64,000 nucleotides of DNA from Pseudomonas sp. Irchel s3b2 (GTDB lineage: Bacteria > Pseudomonadota > Gammaproteobacteria > Pseudomonadales > Pseudomonadaceae). Both the position numbers and the translations under genes were made by a program. Position 1 is the first letter of the stretch. Every line of letters starts with the position of its first letter. The notes beneath the pieces were generated by a model that made no database searches, was not told the DNA's origin, and saw only the letters and a list, made by a program, of their open reading frames with translations. Location of the stretch: the NCBI RefSeq assembly GCF_900187445.1, contig NZ_FYEB01000006.1:62001-126000 (forward strand), read 5' to 3'. Shown here one piece after another: positions 46,187 through 58,044 of this stretch.

Positions 46187-46191
46187 ATGCG

Positions 46192-47673
46192 CTATTCCTT
46201 TTCGCTCACCTGAAGCTGCCCATCCCACCCGCCGCCCAGTGCGGCAATCAATTGCACGCTGGCGATCAAGCGGCTCTGCAACAAGCTCAGCACGTTGCGC
46301 TCGTTGCTCAATGCCGTGGCCTGAACCACCACCACATCCAGATAAGCAATCACTCCCGCCTTGTATTGATTGCGGGTCAAACGCAAGGATTCGCGCGCTG
46401 CATCCAGGGCTTCCTGGCGCACCTTGGCCTCGTCTTCCAGCACCTTGAGCTGCACCAGATAGTTTTCCACTTCACGGAAGCCATCGAGCACGGTCTGGCG
46501 GTACTTGGCGACGGTTTCGTCATAGGCCGCTTCGCTGCGATCGACTTCCGCCGAGCGCTGTCCACCATCGAACAGGGTCATGGCCAGTTGCGGGCCGACC
46601 GACCAGAAGCGGTTCGGTACGCTGATCCAGTTGTTAGAGGTGCTGCTGCTATAACCGCCGTTCAGGCTCAGGGTCAGGTCCGGGTAGTAGGCGGCTTTGG
46701 CCACGCCGATATTGGCGTTGGCGGCCATCACCGAGCGCTCGGCGGAAGCGATGTCCGGACGGCGCTCCAACAACTGCGAAGGCAGGCTCAGCGGCACCTG
46801 TGGCAATGCCGGGATGTCTGGGGTTTCGGCCAGGCTGAATTCGGCCGGCGGCAGGCCAATCAGCACGGCGATGGCGTTCTCGAACTGCGCGCGCTGCCAG
46901 ATCAGGTCGACCATCTCCGCCTGGGTGCTTTTGAGCTGCGTGGTGGCCTGGGCCACCGCGTCCTTGCCCGAGACACCGGCGCGGTACTGGTTTTCGGTCA
47001 TGGTCAGCGAGCGTTGATAGGCCTCGACCGTCGCTTCCAGCAGACGCTTCTGCTCGTCGATCACCCGCAATTGCAGGTAGTTCTGCACCAGTTCCGATTG
47101 CTGGCTCAGGCGCATCGCCGCCAGATCGGCAAAACTCGCCTCGGCGTTGGCCGTATCGGCTTCCAGCCCTCGGCGCAATTTGCCCCAGACGTCTGCTTCC
47201 CAGCTGACCCCGGCCTGCGCGGTGTAAGTATCGCGTATACCGCTGGAGGTACTGCTCAAGCTCGAGCTGCTGCTCCCGGTGCCCTGGCTGGAGCGGTTTT
47301 TCCCGACGGTCAGGTCTACCGTCGGGAAAAACGCACCCCGGGCGCTGCGCACCAACGCTTGGGCCTGGCGGTACTGGGCTTCGGACTGGGCAACGGTCTG
47401 GTTGGCGCTGTTGAGCTTTTCGATCAGGCCATTGAGCTGCTGATCGCCATACAACTCCCACCAGGCACCGCGCGCCAGAGAGTCACTGGGGTTGGCCTGA
47501 CGCCAGCCAGCCGCTTCCTTGTACTGTGCCGGCGCGGCGGCTTGCGGGCGCTGGTAATCCGGGCCGATGGCGCAGGCACTGAGCATCGCCACGCACAGCG
47601 ACAGGCTCAGCAGACGCGAGCCTCGGGCCGTGATCAGCGGTGCAACCAGGTTGAACAGCGAACGGTCAGTCAT
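46192..47673 (-). CDS. opmB: RND efflux outer-membrane lipoprotein (OpmB-like)
   Basis: This 493-residue OprM/NodT-type channel protein has a lipoprotein signal with lipobox LSAC (near residue 34, after SRLLSLSLCVAML). The repeats that form the trimeric channel are visible (AEARFADLAAMRLSQQSELV-like helices and SLRLTRNQYKAGVIAYLDVV). It is the last gene of the four-gene operon and overlaps the gene before it (ATGA). The operon order adaptor, pump, pump, channel equals muxABC-opmB of P. aeruginosa. Confidence 0.9.
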   Translation of the reverse strand: MTDRSLFNLVAPLITARGSRLLSLSLCVAMLSACAIGPDYQRPQAAAPAQYKEAAGWRQANPSDSLARGAWWELYGDQQLNGLIEKLNSANQTVAQSEAQYRQAQALVRSARGAFFPTVDLTVGKNRSSQGTGSSSSSLSSTSSGIRDTYTAQAGVSWEADVWGKLRRGLEADTANAEASFADLAAMRLSQQSELVQNYLQLRVIDEQKRLLEATVEAYQRSLTMTENQYRAGVSGKDAVAQATTQLKSTQAEMVDLIWQRAQFENAIAVLIGLPPAEFSLAETPDIPALPQVPLSLPSQLLERRPDIASAERSVMAANANIGVAKAAYYPDLTLSLNGGYSSSTSNNWISVPNRFWSVGPQLAMTLFDGGQRSAEVDRSEAAYDETVAKYRQTVLDGFREVENYLVQLKVLEDEAKVRQEALDAARESLRLTRNQYKAGVIAYLDVVVVQATALSNERNVLSLLQSRLIASVQLIAALGGGWDGQLQVSEKE

Positions 47674-50600
47674 AGCGGAGTTTCCAGAGCAGCATCGGTA
47701 CGCACCCCGCGCCAGCGGTTGAAGCGATGGCGCAGATTGTCGAGATAGAGGTAAACCACTGGGGTGGTGTAAAGGGTCAGCACCTGACTGAAGACCAGCC
47801 CGCCGATGATGGTCAAGCCCAGCGGCTGACGCATTTCCGCCCCTTCAGCCCGGCTCAGCAACAACGGCAAGGCACCGAGGATGGCCGCCAGGGTGGTCAT
47901 CAGAATCGGCCGCAGCCGTTGCAGACAGGCGCTGCGGATCGACTCCAGTGGCTCCAGGCCTTGGTGCCGTTCCAGTTGCAGCGCCAGGTCGATCATCAGA
48001 ATGGCGTTTTTCTTCACCACACCAATCAGCAGGAACAACCCAAGCAAGGAGATCAGGCTGAACTCGCCGCCCAGCACATAGATCGAGAGCAACGCCCCGA
48101 CCCCGGCCGACGGCAAGGTCGAGAGAATGGTCAGCGGATGAATGTAGCTTTCATACAGCACGCCCAGCACCAGATACACCGCCACCAGCGCGCCGAGAAT
48201 CATCCACGGCTGGCTCTTCTGGGTAGCGGCAAACGCATCGGCGGTGCCGGCCATTTTCGCGATGACATCTTCCGGCAGACCGACCTTGGCAATCGCCCGC
48301 TCGATAGCCGCCGAGCCCTGCTCCACCGTCACGCCTTCGGCCATGTCGAACGCGATGCTTTCCGAAGCGAATTGGCCTTCGTGGCTGACCCGGTCGTCTT
48401 CCAGGCTGTTTTCATAGTGAGCGATGGTCGACAGCGGAATCCGCGCGCCGTCAGCCGTGATCACTTTGACCTGATTCAGGGTGATCGGGTCTTGCGCGTA
48501 TTTCGGGTTGACCTCCATCACCACCTGATACTGGTTGAGGCTGTCGTAGATCGTTGAAATCTGCCGCTGGCTGTAGGCGTTGTTCAGCACCGCGGTGACC
48601 ATGTCCATGTCCACGCCCAAGCGCTTCGCCTGATCACGATCGACGATCAGAGTCACTTGCTGGGCGCCCCGGCCTTCGCGCGCATCGATCGCCGTCAACT
48701 CCGGCAGCGCCTTGAGGGCGGTGACGACTTTCGGATACCACTCACGCAACGCGCCGAGATCGCCGCTTTGCAGGATGTAGGAATACTGCGAGGAGGTCTG
48801 CTCGCGGCCGCCACCGAATTGCAGGTCCTGATCGGCCATCAGCATCAGCTGCGCACCGGGCACTTTGGGCATTTCCTTGCGCAGGCGTTCGATGACTTTC
48901 TGCGCGGACAGGTTGCGCTCCTTGATCGGCTTCAGTCGCACCAGCATGAAGGCGTTGTTGATGCCGTTGTTGCCGCCGATGAACCCGGCGACGCTCTCCA
49001 CTGCCTCGTCCTTGAGCACAGCGCGGCGAAAGATTTCCATCTTCGGCTGCATCACGCTGAACGACAGGCCGTCGTCACCGCGCACAAAACCGATCAACTG
49101 GCCGGTGTCCTGCTGGGGTAAAAATGCTTTAGGAACAACGATATACAGCGCGATATTCACGCCAATCGTCACGATCAGACTGAGCAAGGTCAGCCGACGG
49201 TGACGCAGCACCCAGTCGAGGCTGATGGCATATTTGCCGACCATCCACTCGTTGGTCTGTTGGCTCCAGCGTTGCAAGCGGTTTTCCTGCCCCGGCGTGT
49301 GCGGCTTGAGCCAGCGGGCGCAGAGCATCGGCGTCAGTGTCAGCGACACCAGCAACGACACCACAATGGCCGCCGCCAGGGTGATGGAAAACTCGCGGAA
49401 CAGGCTTTCGATGATCCCGCCCATGAACAGGATCGACAGGAACACCGCCACCAGCGAGACGTTCATCGACAGCAGCGTGAAACCGACTTCCTGGGCCCCA
49501 AGGTACGCGGCCTTCATCGGCGGCACGCCCTTGTCGATGTGCCGGGAAATGTTCTCCAGCACCACGATGGCATCGTCCACCACCAGCCCGGTGGCCAGGA
49601 TCAGCGCCATCAGCGACAGGTTGTTCAGGGAGAAGCCGTAGAGGTACATCACCGCAAACGTGCCCACCAGCGACACCGGCACCGCCAGGGTCGGAATCAG
49701 CGAGGCACGGAAATTACCGAGGAACAGAAACACCACCAGAATCACCAGCACCACGGCAATCAGCAGGGTCATTTCCGCTTCGTGCAAAGTAGCCTTGATC
49801 ACTGGCGAACGATCCATCGCCAGGTTCAGTTTGACGCTGGCCGGCAGCACAGCCTGCAACGCCGGCAACTGCGCCTTGATCTCATTGACCGTCTCGATGA
49901 TGTTGGCACCGGCCTGGCGGTTGATCACCAGCAACACCGCTGCATCGTCGTTGAAAAACCCGCTGTTGTAGCGGTCTTCGACGCCATCACTGACCTTGGC
50001 CACATCCTTCAGGCGCAGGGCCGCGCCGTCCGCGTAGTGAATGATCAGCGACTCGTAATCCTTGGCTTTTTCCAGTTGATCGTTGGCCTGCACCTGCCAC
50101 AGCCGCTGGCCATCTTCGACCGAGCCCTTGGGCCGGCGCACGTTGGCGTTGGCGATGGTGTTGCGCACATCGTCCAGCGCCACGCCGTACTGGTTGAGCG
50201 CCTGGGGTTCGAGTTCGATGCGCACCGCCGGCAACGAGCTGCCACCGATCTGCACCTCACCGACGCCCTGCACTTGCGACAGGCTCTGCGACAAAATGGT
50301 CGAGGCCAAGTCATAGAGCTGGCCTTTTTCCAGCACATCCGAGGTCAGCGACAACACCATGATCGGTGCTTGAGAAGGATTGACCTTTTTGTAGGTGGGC
50401 ATGCTGCGCATGCCGCTCGGCAGCAAGTTGCGCGAGGCGTTGATCGCCGCCTGCACTTCCCGCGCCGCGCCGTTGATGTCGCGGTCCAGGTCGAACTGCA
50501 GAATCACCCGCGTCGAACCCTGGCTGGAACGGCTGCTCATGGTATTGACCCCGGCGATGGTGCCGAAGGAGCGTTCGAGCGGCGTGGCCACGGTCGAGGC

Positions 50601-50777
50601 CATGACCTCCGGGCTCGCACCGGGCAGGCTCGCCTGGACCACGATCACCGGGAAATCCATCTGCGGCAGCGGCGATACCGGCAACAGGCCGAAGCTCACG
50701 CTGCCCAGCAATATGATGGCCAGGCTCAACAACATCGTCGCGACCGGGCGCTTGATGAAAGGTCCGGACAGGTTCAT
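47670..50777 (-). CDS. muxC: RND efflux pump subunit MuxC
   Basis: This 1035-residue inner-membrane pump has the RND layout: first helix [20 protein letters not shown], a large periplasmic loop with [19 protein letters not shown], the helix 4 Asp pair in [19 protein letters not shown], a second loop, and a final helix set with [15 protein letters not shown]. It is the second of two different RND pumps in the operon; in MuxABC and E. coli MdtABC the two form a mixed trimer. It overlaps muxB and opmB by four bases each. Confidence 0.92.
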   Translation of the reverse strand: MNLSGPFIKRPVATMLLSLAIILLGSVSFGLLPVSPLPQMDFPVIVVQASLPGASPEVMASTVATPLERSFGTIAGVNTMSSRSSQGSTRVILQFDLDRDINGAAREVQAAINASRNLLPSGMRSMPTYKKVNPSQAPIMVLSLTSDVLEKGQLYDLASTILSQSLSQVQGVGEVQIGGSSLPAVRIELEPQALNQYGVALDDVRNTIANANVRRPKGSVEDGQRLWQVQANDQLEKAKDYESLIIHYADGAALRLKDVAKVSDGVEDRYNSGFFNDDAAVLLVINRQAGANIIETVNEIKAQLPALQAVLPASVKLNLAMDRSPVIKATLHEAEMTLLIAVVLVILVVFLFLGNFRASLIPTLAVPVSLVGTFAVMYLYGFSLNNLSLMALILATGLVVDDAIVVLENISRHIDKGVPPMKAAYLGAQEVGFTLLSMNVSLVAVFLSILFMGGIIESLFREFSITLAAAIVVSLLVSLTLTPMLCARWLKPHTPGQENRLQRWSQQTNEWMVGKYAISLDWVLRHRRLTLLSLIVTIGVNIALYIVVPKAFLPQQDTGQLIGFVRGDDGLSFSVMQPKMEIFRRAVLKDEAVESVAGFIGGNNGINNAFMLVRLKPIKERNLSAQKVIERLRKEMPKVPGAQLMLMADQDLQFGGGREQTSSQYSYILQSGDLGALREWYPKVVTALKALPELTAIDAREGRGAQQVTLIVDRDQAKRLGVDMDMVTAVLNNAYSQRQISTIYDSLNQYQVVMEVNPKYAQDPITLNQVKVITADGARIPLSTIAHYENSLEDDRVSHEGQFASESIAFDMAEGVTVEQGSAAIERAIAKVGLPEDVIAKMAGTADAFAATQKSQPWMILGALVAVYLVLGVLYESYIHPLTILSTLPSAGVGALLSIYVLGGEFSLISLLGLFLLIGVVKKNAILMIDLALQLERHQGLEPLESIRSACLQRLRPILMTTLAAILGALPLLLSRAEGAEMRQPLGLTIIGGLVFSQVLTLYTTPVVYLYLDNLRHRFNRWRGVRTDAALETPL

Positions 50778-53700
50778 GGCTGTTCTACCGGTTCCACAGA
50801 CTCGGACTTACGGCCCCAGCGCCGCCCGAGGCGGTCGAAGTACAAGTAGATGACGGGCGTGGTAAACAGCGTCAGCACCTGACTCACCAGCAAGCCCCCG
50901 ACCATCACCAGACCCAAAGGCTGGCGCAGTTCCGCGCCGGAACCAGTGGCGAGCATCAACGGCACCGCGCCGAACAACGCCGCCAGGGTGGTCATCAGAA
51001 TCGGCCGGAAACGCAGCAGCGCTGCCTGATAGATTGCGGTTTGCGGGTCCATGCCTTGGTTACGCTCCGCCTCGAGGGCGAAGTCGATCATCATGATTGC
51101 GTTCTTTTTTACGATACCGATCAGCAGGATGATGCCGATGATCGCGATCATCCCCAGGTCATTGCCGCTCAACAGCAATGCCAACAAGGCACCGACCGCC
51201 GCCGAGGGCAAGGTCGAGAGAATGGTGATCGGGTGAATGTAGCTCTCGTAGAGCACGCCGAGCACGATGTACATGGTAACCACCGCCGCCAGAATCAGCA
51301 GCAAGGTGCTCGACAGCGACGCCTGGAACGCTTCGGCCGCACCCTGGAACTGGGTCTGCACGCCAATCGGCATGCCGATGTCTTTCTGCACCTGATCGAT
51401 GACCTGCACCGCCTGCCCCAACGCCACGCCGGGCGCCAGGTTGAACGACATCATCACCGCCGGAAACTGGCCAATGTGGGTGATCGCCAGTTGCGCCTGA
51501 CGCTCCTCGACATGCGCCAGGCTGGACAGGCGCACCTGACCGCCATCGGTGGTCTTGACGTGAATCTGGTTCAGCGCATCCGGGCCGATCTTCTCGCCGG
51601 ACTGCGACTGCAGCACCACGCGGTATTGGCTGGCCTGGGTGTAAATGGTGGAAATCTGCCGCTGACCGAAGGCGTCGTACAGCGCGTCGGTGATGTTCGA
51701 CACCGATACGCCGACCCGCGACGCCGCATCACGGTCGATCACCAGATACACCTGCAAGCCCTTGTCCTGCAAATCGCTGGCGACGTCGGTCAACTCTGGC
51801 CGTTGCGCCAGGGCTTCTACCAGACGCCCGCTCCACAGGCTAAGCAGTTCGGCATCCGGCGACGACATGCTGAATTGGTACTGCGTGCGACTGACCCGGT
51901 CTTCGATGGTCAGGTCCTGCACCGGCTGCATGAACAGGCGAATGCCGATCAGCTTGTCGAGCTCTGGTTGCAAGCGCGCGATCACTTCGGTGGCGCTCAG
52001 GTCGCGATTGCTATGGGATTTGAGGTTGATCAGCAACCGGCCGCTGTTCAGCGTCGAGTTGTCGCCGTCGACCCCGATGTAGGACGACAGGCTCTCGACC
52101 GCCGGATCGGCGAGGATCACCTTGGCCAGTTCCTGCTGCCGCTCGCTCATCGCCGCGAAGGAAATCGACTGTGGCGCCTCGGAAATCCCCTGGATCACCC
52201 CGGTGTCCTGCACCGGGAAGAAGCCCTTGGGTACGACCATGTACAGGAACACGGTCAACGCCAGCGTGCCGATGGCGACCATCAGGGTCAGCGGTTGGTG
52301 CTTGAGAACCCACTTTAACTTGCGCCCGTAAGCCGCGATCATCCAATCAATTGCGGCGCCACTGGAGCGGTAGAAACGGCCCTGTTCTGCTTTCTTGGGC
52401 TCACGCTTGAGCAGCCGCGCGCACATCATTGGCGTCAGGGTCAGGGACACCACCAGCGATATCAGGATCGCTACCGCCAGGGTGATCGCAAACTCGCGGA
52501 ACAAGCGCCCCACTACGTCGGCCATGAACAACAGCGGAATCAACACCGCGATCAGCGACAGCGTCAGGGAAATCAGGGTGAAGCCAATCTGCTTGGCGCC
52601 CTTGAGCGCCGCTTGCAACGGGCTGTCGCCCTCTTCGATATATCGGGAAATGTTCTCCAGCATGACGATCGCATCGTCCACCACGAAACCGGTGGCGATG
52701 GTCAGCGCCATCAGGGTCAGGTTGTTGACCGAAAAGCCTGCGAGGTACATCACGCCGAAGGTGCCGATCAATGACAGCGGCACGGCCACCGACGGAATGA
52801 TCGTGGCGCTCGCCCGCCGCAGGAACAGGAACGTGACCATCACCACCAGCGCAATGGCGATCAGCAGTTCGTGTTGCACGTCGGTGACCGAGGCGCGAAT
52901 GGTCTGGGTACGGTCGGTCAATACGGTGACTTCGAGGCCGGCCGGCAGGTTGTCGGTGATGCTCGGCAGCAAGGCCTTGATCCGGTCGACCACTTCGATG
53001 ACGTTGGCGCCGGGCTGACGCTGAATGTTCAGCAGCACCGCCTGATTTTCATTGGCCCACGCTGCCAAGCGTTCGTTTTCGGCACCGTCGACGATCTCTG
53101 CCACGTCCTTGAGCCGCAACGGCGCGCCGTTGCTGTAGGCGAGGATCAGATTGGCGTAGTCCTTGGGTGAAGTCAGCTGGTCGTTGGCGTCGAGCATCGA
53201 CACCCGGGTCGGGCCGTCGAAGTTGCCCTTGGGCTGGTTGACGTTGGAGGTGCCGATCAGGGTGCGCACGTCCGACAGGTTCAAGCCGTTGGCCGCCAGG
53301 GCTTCGGGATTGACCTTGATGCGCACCGCCTGACGTTGGCCGCCTGCGATGCTGACCATGCCGACACCGCTGATCTGAGCGATTTTCTGCGCCATGCGGG
53401 TGTCGACCAAATCATTGAGTTTGGGCAACAGCATGGTCTTGGAGGTGATGGCCAGGGTCAGCACCGGGGTATCCGCCGGGTTGACCTTGTTGTACACCGG
53501 TGGTGCTGGCAGATCCTTGGGCAGCAAATTGGTCGCGGCGTTGATCGCGGCCTGCACCTGCTGCTCGGCGACGTCCATGTTGATGTCGAGGCTGAACCGC
53601 AGGGTCAGCACCGAGGCGCCGCCAGAACTGGTCGAGGCCATCTGGGTCAGGCCGGGCATCTGCCCGAACTGACGCTCCAGCGGCGCGGTTACGGCGCTGG

Positions 53701-53878
53701 TCATGACATCCGGGCTGGCGCCGGGATAGAGCGTCATGACGCGAATGGTCGGGTAGTCGACCTGGGGCAATGCCGACACTGGCAGCAGCCGATAGGCGAT
53801 CACACCGGCCAGAATAATCGCCAGCATGCTCAGTGTCGTGGCGACCGGGCGAAGGATGAACAGCCGCGAGATGTTCAT
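50774..53878 (-). CDS. muxB: RND efflux pump subunit MuxB
   Basis: This 1034-residue RND pump starts [20 protein letters not shown]. It has [20 protein letters not shown], the proton-relay Asp pair in [21 protein letters not shown], and [16 protein letters not shown] near the C terminus. The protein is clearly similar to its neighbour MuxC but not a copy, as expected for the MdtB/MdtC-type pair. The start overlaps the muxA stop. In P. aeruginosa the system exports novobiocin, aztreonam, macrolides and tetracycline when expressed. Confidence 0.92.
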   Translation of the reverse strand: MNISRLFILRPVATTLSMLAIILAGVIAYRLLPVSALPQVDYPTIRVMTLYPGASPDVMTSAVTAPLERQFGQMPGLTQMASTSSGGASVLTLRFSLDINMDVAEQQVQAAINAATNLLPKDLPAPPVYNKVNPADTPVLTLAITSKTMLLPKLNDLVDTRMAQKIAQISGVGMVSIAGGQRQAVRIKVNPEALAANGLNLSDVRTLIGTSNVNQPKGNFDGPTRVSMLDANDQLTSPKDYANLILAYSNGAPLRLKDVAEIVDGAENERLAAWANENQAVLLNIQRQPGANVIEVVDRIKALLPSITDNLPAGLEVTVLTDRTQTIRASVTDVQHELLIAIALVVMVTFLFLRRASATIIPSVAVPLSLIGTFGVMYLAGFSVNNLTLMALTIATGFVVDDAIVMLENISRYIEEGDSPLQAALKGAKQIGFTLISLTLSLIAVLIPLLFMADVVGRLFREFAITLAVAILISLVVSLTLTPMMCARLLKREPKKAEQGRFYRSSGAAIDWMIAAYGRKLKWVLKHQPLTLMVAIGTLALTVFLYMVVPKGFFPVQDTGVIQGISEAPQSISFAAMSERQQELAKVILADPAVESLSSYIGVDGDNSTLNSGRLLINLKSHSNRDLSATEVIARLQPELDKLIGIRLFMQPVQDLTIEDRVSRTQYQFSMSSPDAELLSLWSGRLVEALAQRPELTDVASDLQDKGLQVYLVIDRDAASRVGVSVSNITDALYDAFGQRQISTIYTQASQYRVVLQSQSGEKIGPDALNQIHVKTTDGGQVRLSSLAHVEERQAQLAITHIGQFPAVMMSFNLAPGVALGQAVQVIDQVQKDIGMPIGVQTQFQGAAEAFQASLSSTLLLILAAVVTMYIVLGVLYESYIHPITILSTLPSAAVGALLALLLSGNDLGMIAIIGIILLIGIVKKNAIMMIDFALEAERNQGMDPQTAIYQAALLRFRPILMTTLAALFGAVPLMLATGSGAELRQPLGLVMVGGLLVSQVLTLFTTPVIYLYFDRLGRRWGRKSESVEPVEQP

Positions 53879-55191
53879 GCGCCGCCCTTTTTCGCCTTGT
53901 CGGTGGCCGCAGGTTCAGTCGCGTCGGCTGCCGATTTGCCTTGCAAGTGTTCGGTCGGGGTCGTAGGTACGTCCTTGCTGTCGTTGACGACCTCCACTTC
54001 GCTGCCTTCTTTCAGGCGGTCGGTGCCTTCCAGCACCACCCGATCGCCAGCGGCCAGGCCTTCGGTGATCACCGTGTTGTCACCGTCACTGGCGCCGACT
54101 TTCAACTGGCGGATGGTGACCTTCTTGTCGCCGTCCATGGCATAGACGAACGTTCCGTTGGTGCCGAACTGGATGGCAGCAGAGGGCGCAAGCACCACGC
54201 CTTTGAGGGTGTCGGCCAGCAAGTGGACGTTGACGAACTGGTTGGGGAACAGCGCTTGATCGCGGTTCTCGTAGCGGGCCTTGAATTTCAGGGTGCCGGT
54301 GGTGACGTCAATCTGGTTGTCCAGGCTCTGCAACACGCCAGTGGCCTGCAATTTGGTATCGCCACGGTCCCAGGCTTCGGCGGGCAGTTTGGCACCGGTG
54401 CGATAGCGGGCCAGCACGGTGTCCAGGCTGTTTTCCGGCAAGGTGAATGCCACGTTGATCGGTTGAGTCTGGGTGATGATTACCAGCGCCGTGGTGTCGT
54501 TGGCCGCCACAAGGTTGCCGACGTCCAGCTGACGCAGGCCCACACGCCCGGTAATCGGCGCACGGATTTTGGTGAATTCCAGATTGAGCTTGGCGTCATT
54601 GACCGCCGCCTGATTGGTCTTGACCGTGCCCAGGTACTGGCCGACCAGTGCTTCGGCGGTGTCCAGGGTTTGCTTGGCGATACTGTCTTCGCGGTACAGG
54701 CCGCGATAACGCTCGACATCGACCTGAGCGTTTTTCAGTTGTGCCTGACTCTGCAGCAAAGTGCCTTCGGCCTGGAGCAAGGCATTCTGGTAAGGACGTG
54801 GGTCGATTTCCGCCAGCAGGTCGCCCGCCTTGACCATTTGCCCTTCTTCGAACGAAATTTTGATCAACTCACCGCCAACGCGACTGCGCACATTGATGGT
54901 GTTCAGCGCGGTCACGGTGCCCAGCGCCTTGTAGTAGAGCGGGAAATCGCCTTTGACCGCCGGCGCCACGCGCACCGGGACCGGCCCGCTCGCCCCGCCG
55001 AACCCCGGACGCATCCCCCCCGACCGACCGGTGTGCCCGGCAACGGCTTTCTGCCCTGCGCCCTCCTTCGGACTGCTGCCTGCGGGCCAGAATTTCCAGC
55101 ACAGGCCGGCGATGACCAACAGGACAAGCAGGCCAAACAGCCAGCGACGAGGATTGCGGGAAGCGGAGGATTGCATTGAGTGATCAACCAT
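53875..55191 (-). CDS. muxA: RND efflux periplasmic adaptor MuxA
   Basis: This membrane-fusion protein of about 438 residues has one N-terminal membrane segment ([22 protein letters not shown]), a Gly/Arg-rich linker, and the lipoyl and barrel domains ([43 protein letters not shown] hairpin start, [20 protein letters not shown]). The C-terminal tail is rich in Lys, Pro and Thr. The ATG at 55191 was chosen; another at 55176 is possible and neither has a strong ribosome-binding site. It is the first gene of the efflux operon. Confidence 0.88.
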   Translation of the reverse strand: MVDHSMQSSASRNPRRWLFGLLVLLVIAGLCWKFWPAGSSPKEGAGQKAVAGHTGRSGGMRPGFGGASGPVPVRVAPAVKGDFPLYYKALGTVTALNTINVRSRVGGELIKISFEEGQMVKAGDLLAEIDPRPYQNALLQAEGTLLQSQAQLKNAQVDVERYRGLYREDSIAKQTLDTAEALVGQYLGTVKTNQAAVNDAKLNLEFTKIRAPITGRVGLRQLDVGNLVAANDTTALVIITQTQPINVAFTLPENSLDTVLARYRTGAKLPAEAWDRGDTKLQATGVLQSLDNQIDVTTGTLKFKARYENRDQALFPNQFVNVHLLADTLKGVVLAPSAAIQFGTNGTFVYAMDGDKKVTIRQLKVGASDGDNTVITEGLAAGDRVVLEGTDRLKEGSEVEVVNDSKDVPTTPTEHLQGKSAADATEPAATDKAKKGGA

Positions 55192-55315
55192 TGGGCGCGT
55201 GGGCTTCTTTACATGAGGCTGAACGATAAGCACTGATGGGCATTAAGCAAAGCGCCTTTACCGGCAATTTACCTTTGGCTTACGTAACAGGAGGTTTATC
55301 TAAGACACTGAAGCA

Positions 55316-55349
55316 CAAATGAAAACGGCCTGGACAGGGCCAGGCCGTT
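55316..55349 (-). terminator. Rho-independent terminator of tpx
   Basis: On the minus strand AACGGCCTGG, a six-base loop and CCAGGCCGTT form a perfect 10-bp stem followed by TTTTCATTT. It lies 20 bases after the tpx stop and separates tpx from the efflux operon on the same strand. Confidence 0.88.
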
Positions 55350-55368
55350 AACAATTGTAATACTTCGC

Positions 55369-55869
55369 TTATTTCAGAACGGCGAGTGCTGCGTCGTAGT
55401 TCGGCTCTTCAGCGATTTCCTTGACCAGTTCGCTGTGCAGGACCTTGTCGTTTTCATCCAGCACCACGACGGCACGGGCAGTCAGGCCTTTGAGTGGACC
55501 ATCGGCGATCGCCACGCCGTAGTTCTCGATGAACTCGGCACCGCGCAGGGTCGACAGGTTTTGCACATTTTCCAGGCCTTCGGCACCGCAGAAGCGGGCC
55601 TGGGCGAACGGCAGGTCAGCGGAAATGCACAGCACAACGGTGTTGGCGATGTCATTGGCCTGGGCGTTGAACTTGCGCACGGACATGGCGCAGGTCGGAG
55701 TGTCGACGCTTGGGAAGATGTTCAGCACTTTGCGCTTGCCGGCGAAATCCTTCAGGGAAACGTCCGACAAATTGCCGGCAACCAGGGAAAAGGCTGGCGC
55801 CTGGGAACCGGCTTGTGGCAACTGGCCGTTGACTTGAACCGGATTGCCTTTAAGAGTGACTTGAGCCAT
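55369..55869 (-). CDS. tpx: Thiol peroxidase Tpx
   Basis: This 166-residue atypical 2-Cys peroxiredoxin reduces peroxides in the periplasm or cytosol. The active site [10 protein letters not shown] has the peroxidatic Cys60 and Thr57, and the resolving Cys94 is in ARFCGAEG. The start follows AAGGA at eight bases and gives the normal family length. It has its own terminator. It ends VLK. Confidence 0.95.
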   Translation of the reverse strand: MAQVTLKGNPVQVNGQLPQAGSQAPAFSLVAGNLSDVSLKDFAGKRKVLNIFPSVDTPTCAMSVRKFNAQANDIANTVVLCISADLPFAQARFCGAEGLENVQNLSTLRGAEFIENYGVAIADGPLKGLTARAVVVLDENDKVLHSELVKEIAEEPNYDAALAVLK

Positions 55870-55998
55870 GAACGGAGTCCTTCTGAACGTTGATGTAGAG
55901 AATTTTGACGAGGCCGAAGTTAACCACGAAATGGTCTGAGGACCTATGCCCAAATACAAAGCAAATTGTGTTGCCGAACCTAACAAACAACACAACCC

Positions 55999-56107
55999 CC
56001 TGTAGGAGCGAGGCTTGCCCGCGAAGAACGATAACGCGGTCAGTCTATTGCACCGAGGTGCTCCATTCGCGGGCAAGTCGGATCGCCGCACCGCTCGCTC
56101 CTACAGG
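55999..56107. repeat. REP inverted pair (variant arm)
   Basis: CCTGTAGGAGCGAGGCTTGCC... and ...CGCTCGCTCCTACAGG, the latter with the same GGATCGCCGCACC-type insertion as the repeat at 42802-42921. Confidence 0.8.
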
Positions 56108-56118
56108 ACAGGTAGGTG

Positions 56119-56346
56119 TCAGCTCAGCAATCGAAGCATATTGCGGTGCCGCGCTTGGAAAATCCGCCGCATGTAGGCATTGACCAGCAGCCACTCCAAC
56201 GGTGCGCCGCCCATGGCCGCATAGGTCACACGGTCGGTGTACAGCGTACCCCCCTCACCCACTGCCACCTGATGTTCATGACGAAAGGCAGAACGGGCAT
56301 GAATCATGGCATCCCATCGGCCAGGGGATTTGCAGACTATCATCAC
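56119..56346 (-). pseudogene. Probable remnant of an SRPBCC/polyketide-cyclase-like gene
   Basis: A 75-codon minus-strand frame encodes a segment that looks like the C-terminal half of an SRPBCC ligand-binding protein: FRHEHQVAVGEGGTLYTDRV, then EWLLVNAYMRRIFQARHRNM. Such proteins are normally about 150 residues. The frame is closed by a TAG a few codons before the ATG, no ribosome-binding site is seen, and I found no matching N-terminal half upstream, where the sequence becomes unrelated. A small independent gene is possible but less likely. Confidence 0.5.
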
Positions 56347-56475
56347 GCTAAAACCCTACCTATCCCTCTACGGGGTATCAGAAGGTTTGTAGCGATTTCT
56401 TTGGCCGCGTTGTCGATTAAGCCCATGGCCATTCGACTAGACAGTGAATCACTCAAAACCAACGGAGATAAGACC

Positions 56476-56901
56476 ATGCGATTCATGATCCTTGTGAAAG
56501 CCAGCCCGGATTCGGAGGCCGGTGTGATGCCCAGCGAAGAACTGATGACCGCGATGGGCAATTTCAACGAGGAACTGGCAAAGGCCGGTATTCTCATCGA
56601 GTGCGATGGCCTGCAGCCCAGCAGCAAAGGCGCCCGGGTGCGCTTTTCAGGTGACCAGCGCACAGTAATCGACGGCCCGTTCGCCGAAACCAAAGAGCTG
56701 ATCGCCGGCTATTGGCTGTGGCAGGTGAAGTCGAAAGAGGAAGCGATCGAGTGGGTCAAGCGCTGCCCCAACCCGATGCCGGGCACTGAAGCCGAGATCG
56801 AGATTCGCCAGGTATACGAGGCCGAAGACTTCGGTGCCGAGTTCACACCAGAGCTGCGGGAGCAGGAAGAACGCGTGCGTGCGCAGGCGAAGAAACACTG
56901 A
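56476..56901 (+). CDS. YciI/DGPF-domain protein
   Basis: This 141-residue YCII-superfamily protein begins RFMILVKASPDSEAG and carries the family motif DGPFAETKELIAGYWL (near 65-80), which gave the DGPF name. GGAGATAAG upstream of the ATG supports the start. Members are often next to ECF sigma factors and may bind small ligands. None of these is next to it here, and the function is unknown. Confidence 0.88.
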   Translation: MRFMILVKASPDSEAGVMPSEELMTAMGNFNEELAKAGILIECDGLQPSSKGARVRFSGDQRTVIDGPFAETKELIAGYWLWQVKSKEEAIEWVKRCPNPMPGTEAEIEIRQVYEAEDFGAEFTPELREQEERVRAQAKKH

Positions 56902-56919
56902 AGCACACCTGAAGGACCG

Positions 56920-57016
56920 CTTTCGCGAGCAAGCTCGCTCCCACACTTGATCTCTGGCGTACACAAAATCCGTGATCGAAACAGAATCAATGTGGGAGCT
57001 AGCCTGCTCGCGAAGA
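56920..57016. repeat. REP-type inverted pair (CGCGAGCAAGCTCGC family)
   Basis: CTTTCGCGAGCAAGCTCGCT... and ...GAGCTAGCCTGCTCGCGAAG face each other between convergent genes; the second arm has a few mismatches. Confidence 0.75.
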
Positions 57017-57035
57017 AGCCCTCAGCCCCGCCGCA

Positions 57036-57707
57036 TTACTTGGACTTGAGCTTCAGATACGACTGATGCAGGTCCGACGCCCAGCCATCGATCACGTTTT
57101 TCACGTCATTGGGCTTCATCACCTGATCTACGTTTTCCAGCGGTTTGCCGGTGCCCTTGCGCACGACCTGGGCGAGGACTTTGTTGTTGCCGCCATCGAG
57201 AAATACCGCTTCGGTGGCCAGATCGGTTTCCTGGTCGCGAATACCGGTGGCAGTGCTGACTGCGGCTGCCACCAGGGCGATCGGGATGACTTCGTAAGGC
57301 TTGAGGCCTTCGGTCTTGCTGCTGACGGCGGTGATCGCCGCACGCACCACCATAACGCCAGGGCCGGGGCCGGAGGCCAGTGGCAGCGATTTACCCACTT
57401 CGCGTTTGAGTGCCTGATCGTAGTAGCTGGTAATTCCATTCAGCGTGGCCTGAGGAATTTTCACCGTCGGTTGCGGCTTGGGGTAAAGCTGAGTCGGCTC
57501 GATGTAGACACTGGTGTATTTGTTGATATCGAGCTTGGGGTCCATCCAGCGCATCACCACGGCACCCGATGGCGATTTGGCTTCCTTGAGCTGACTGTAG
57601 TCCTTGAGAAAGCCGGAATACTGGTCTGGCTCGACGACTTTGCTGGAGCAACCCACCACCCCGATAGAGGCGATGCACAGTGTGCTCATCATTAACGCAA
57701 GCTTCAT
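57036..57707 (-). CDS. DUF3313-type lipoprotein
   Basis: This 223-residue lipoprotein has a signal peptide and lipobox (MKLALMMSTLCIASIGVVGC, Cys20) then SSK. The mature part (EPDQYSGFLKDYSQLKEAK, YIEPTQLYP, GPGVMVVRAAITAV) looks like DUF3313, found in several outer-membrane lipoproteins of unknown role. AGGAG eight bases before the ATG supports the start; an upstream in-frame codon is rejected. After Cys the second residue is Ser, so sorting to the outer membrane is likely. Confidence 0.8.
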   Translation of the reverse strand: MKLALMMSTLCIASIGVVGCSSKVVEPDQYSGFLKDYSQLKEAKSPSGAVVMRWMDPKLDINKYTSVYIEPTQLYPKPQPTVKIPQATLNGITSYYDQALKREVGKSLPLASGPGPGVMVVRAAITAVSSKTEGLKPYEVIPIALVAAAVSTATGIRDQETDLATEAVFLDGGNNKVLAQVVRKGTGKPLENVDQVMKPNDVKNVIDGWASDLHQSYLKLKSK

Positions 57708-58044
57708 GCTTGTAACTCCTGTCAGAGGGCCGGGCAACAATATCGCATACGGGAATTACAGGTATAGCCAATGCCCGGCACATTGTTATCAAAAAACACA
57801 ATATTCATCTGTTGCTGCAACCATTGAAGTGATCGCGGCAATATTCAAAGGCCCCTTCGCGGGCAAGCCACGCTCCCACAGGATTTTCGTCGCTCAAAAT
57901 TCTTAACTCGCCAGCATTGGGGCAAGTCCCCTCGCCACAGGTTTCAGCGCCGTCGAAACAACGGCCGCGGCTCAATTACCGACCGCCCATACAACACGCT
58001 CATCCCGGCCAACCCCTTGAGTGCATCTTCAGCGGATTTATCTT
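57708..58044. other. Intergenic region with REP-like fragments
   Basis: No gene supported. It holds a single REP arm (CTTCGCGGGCAAGCCACGCT near 57856-57875) and a degenerate copy of the AACTGACTGGCATT repeat (57903-57920), both also seen near 7235. It includes the promoter region of the DUF3313 lipoprotein. Confidence 0.55.

Noticed and set aside
49200..50849. 549-residue plus-strand frame opposite muxC
   Set aside because: Low-complexity His/Gln/Arg-rich antisense shadow of an intact RND pump gene.
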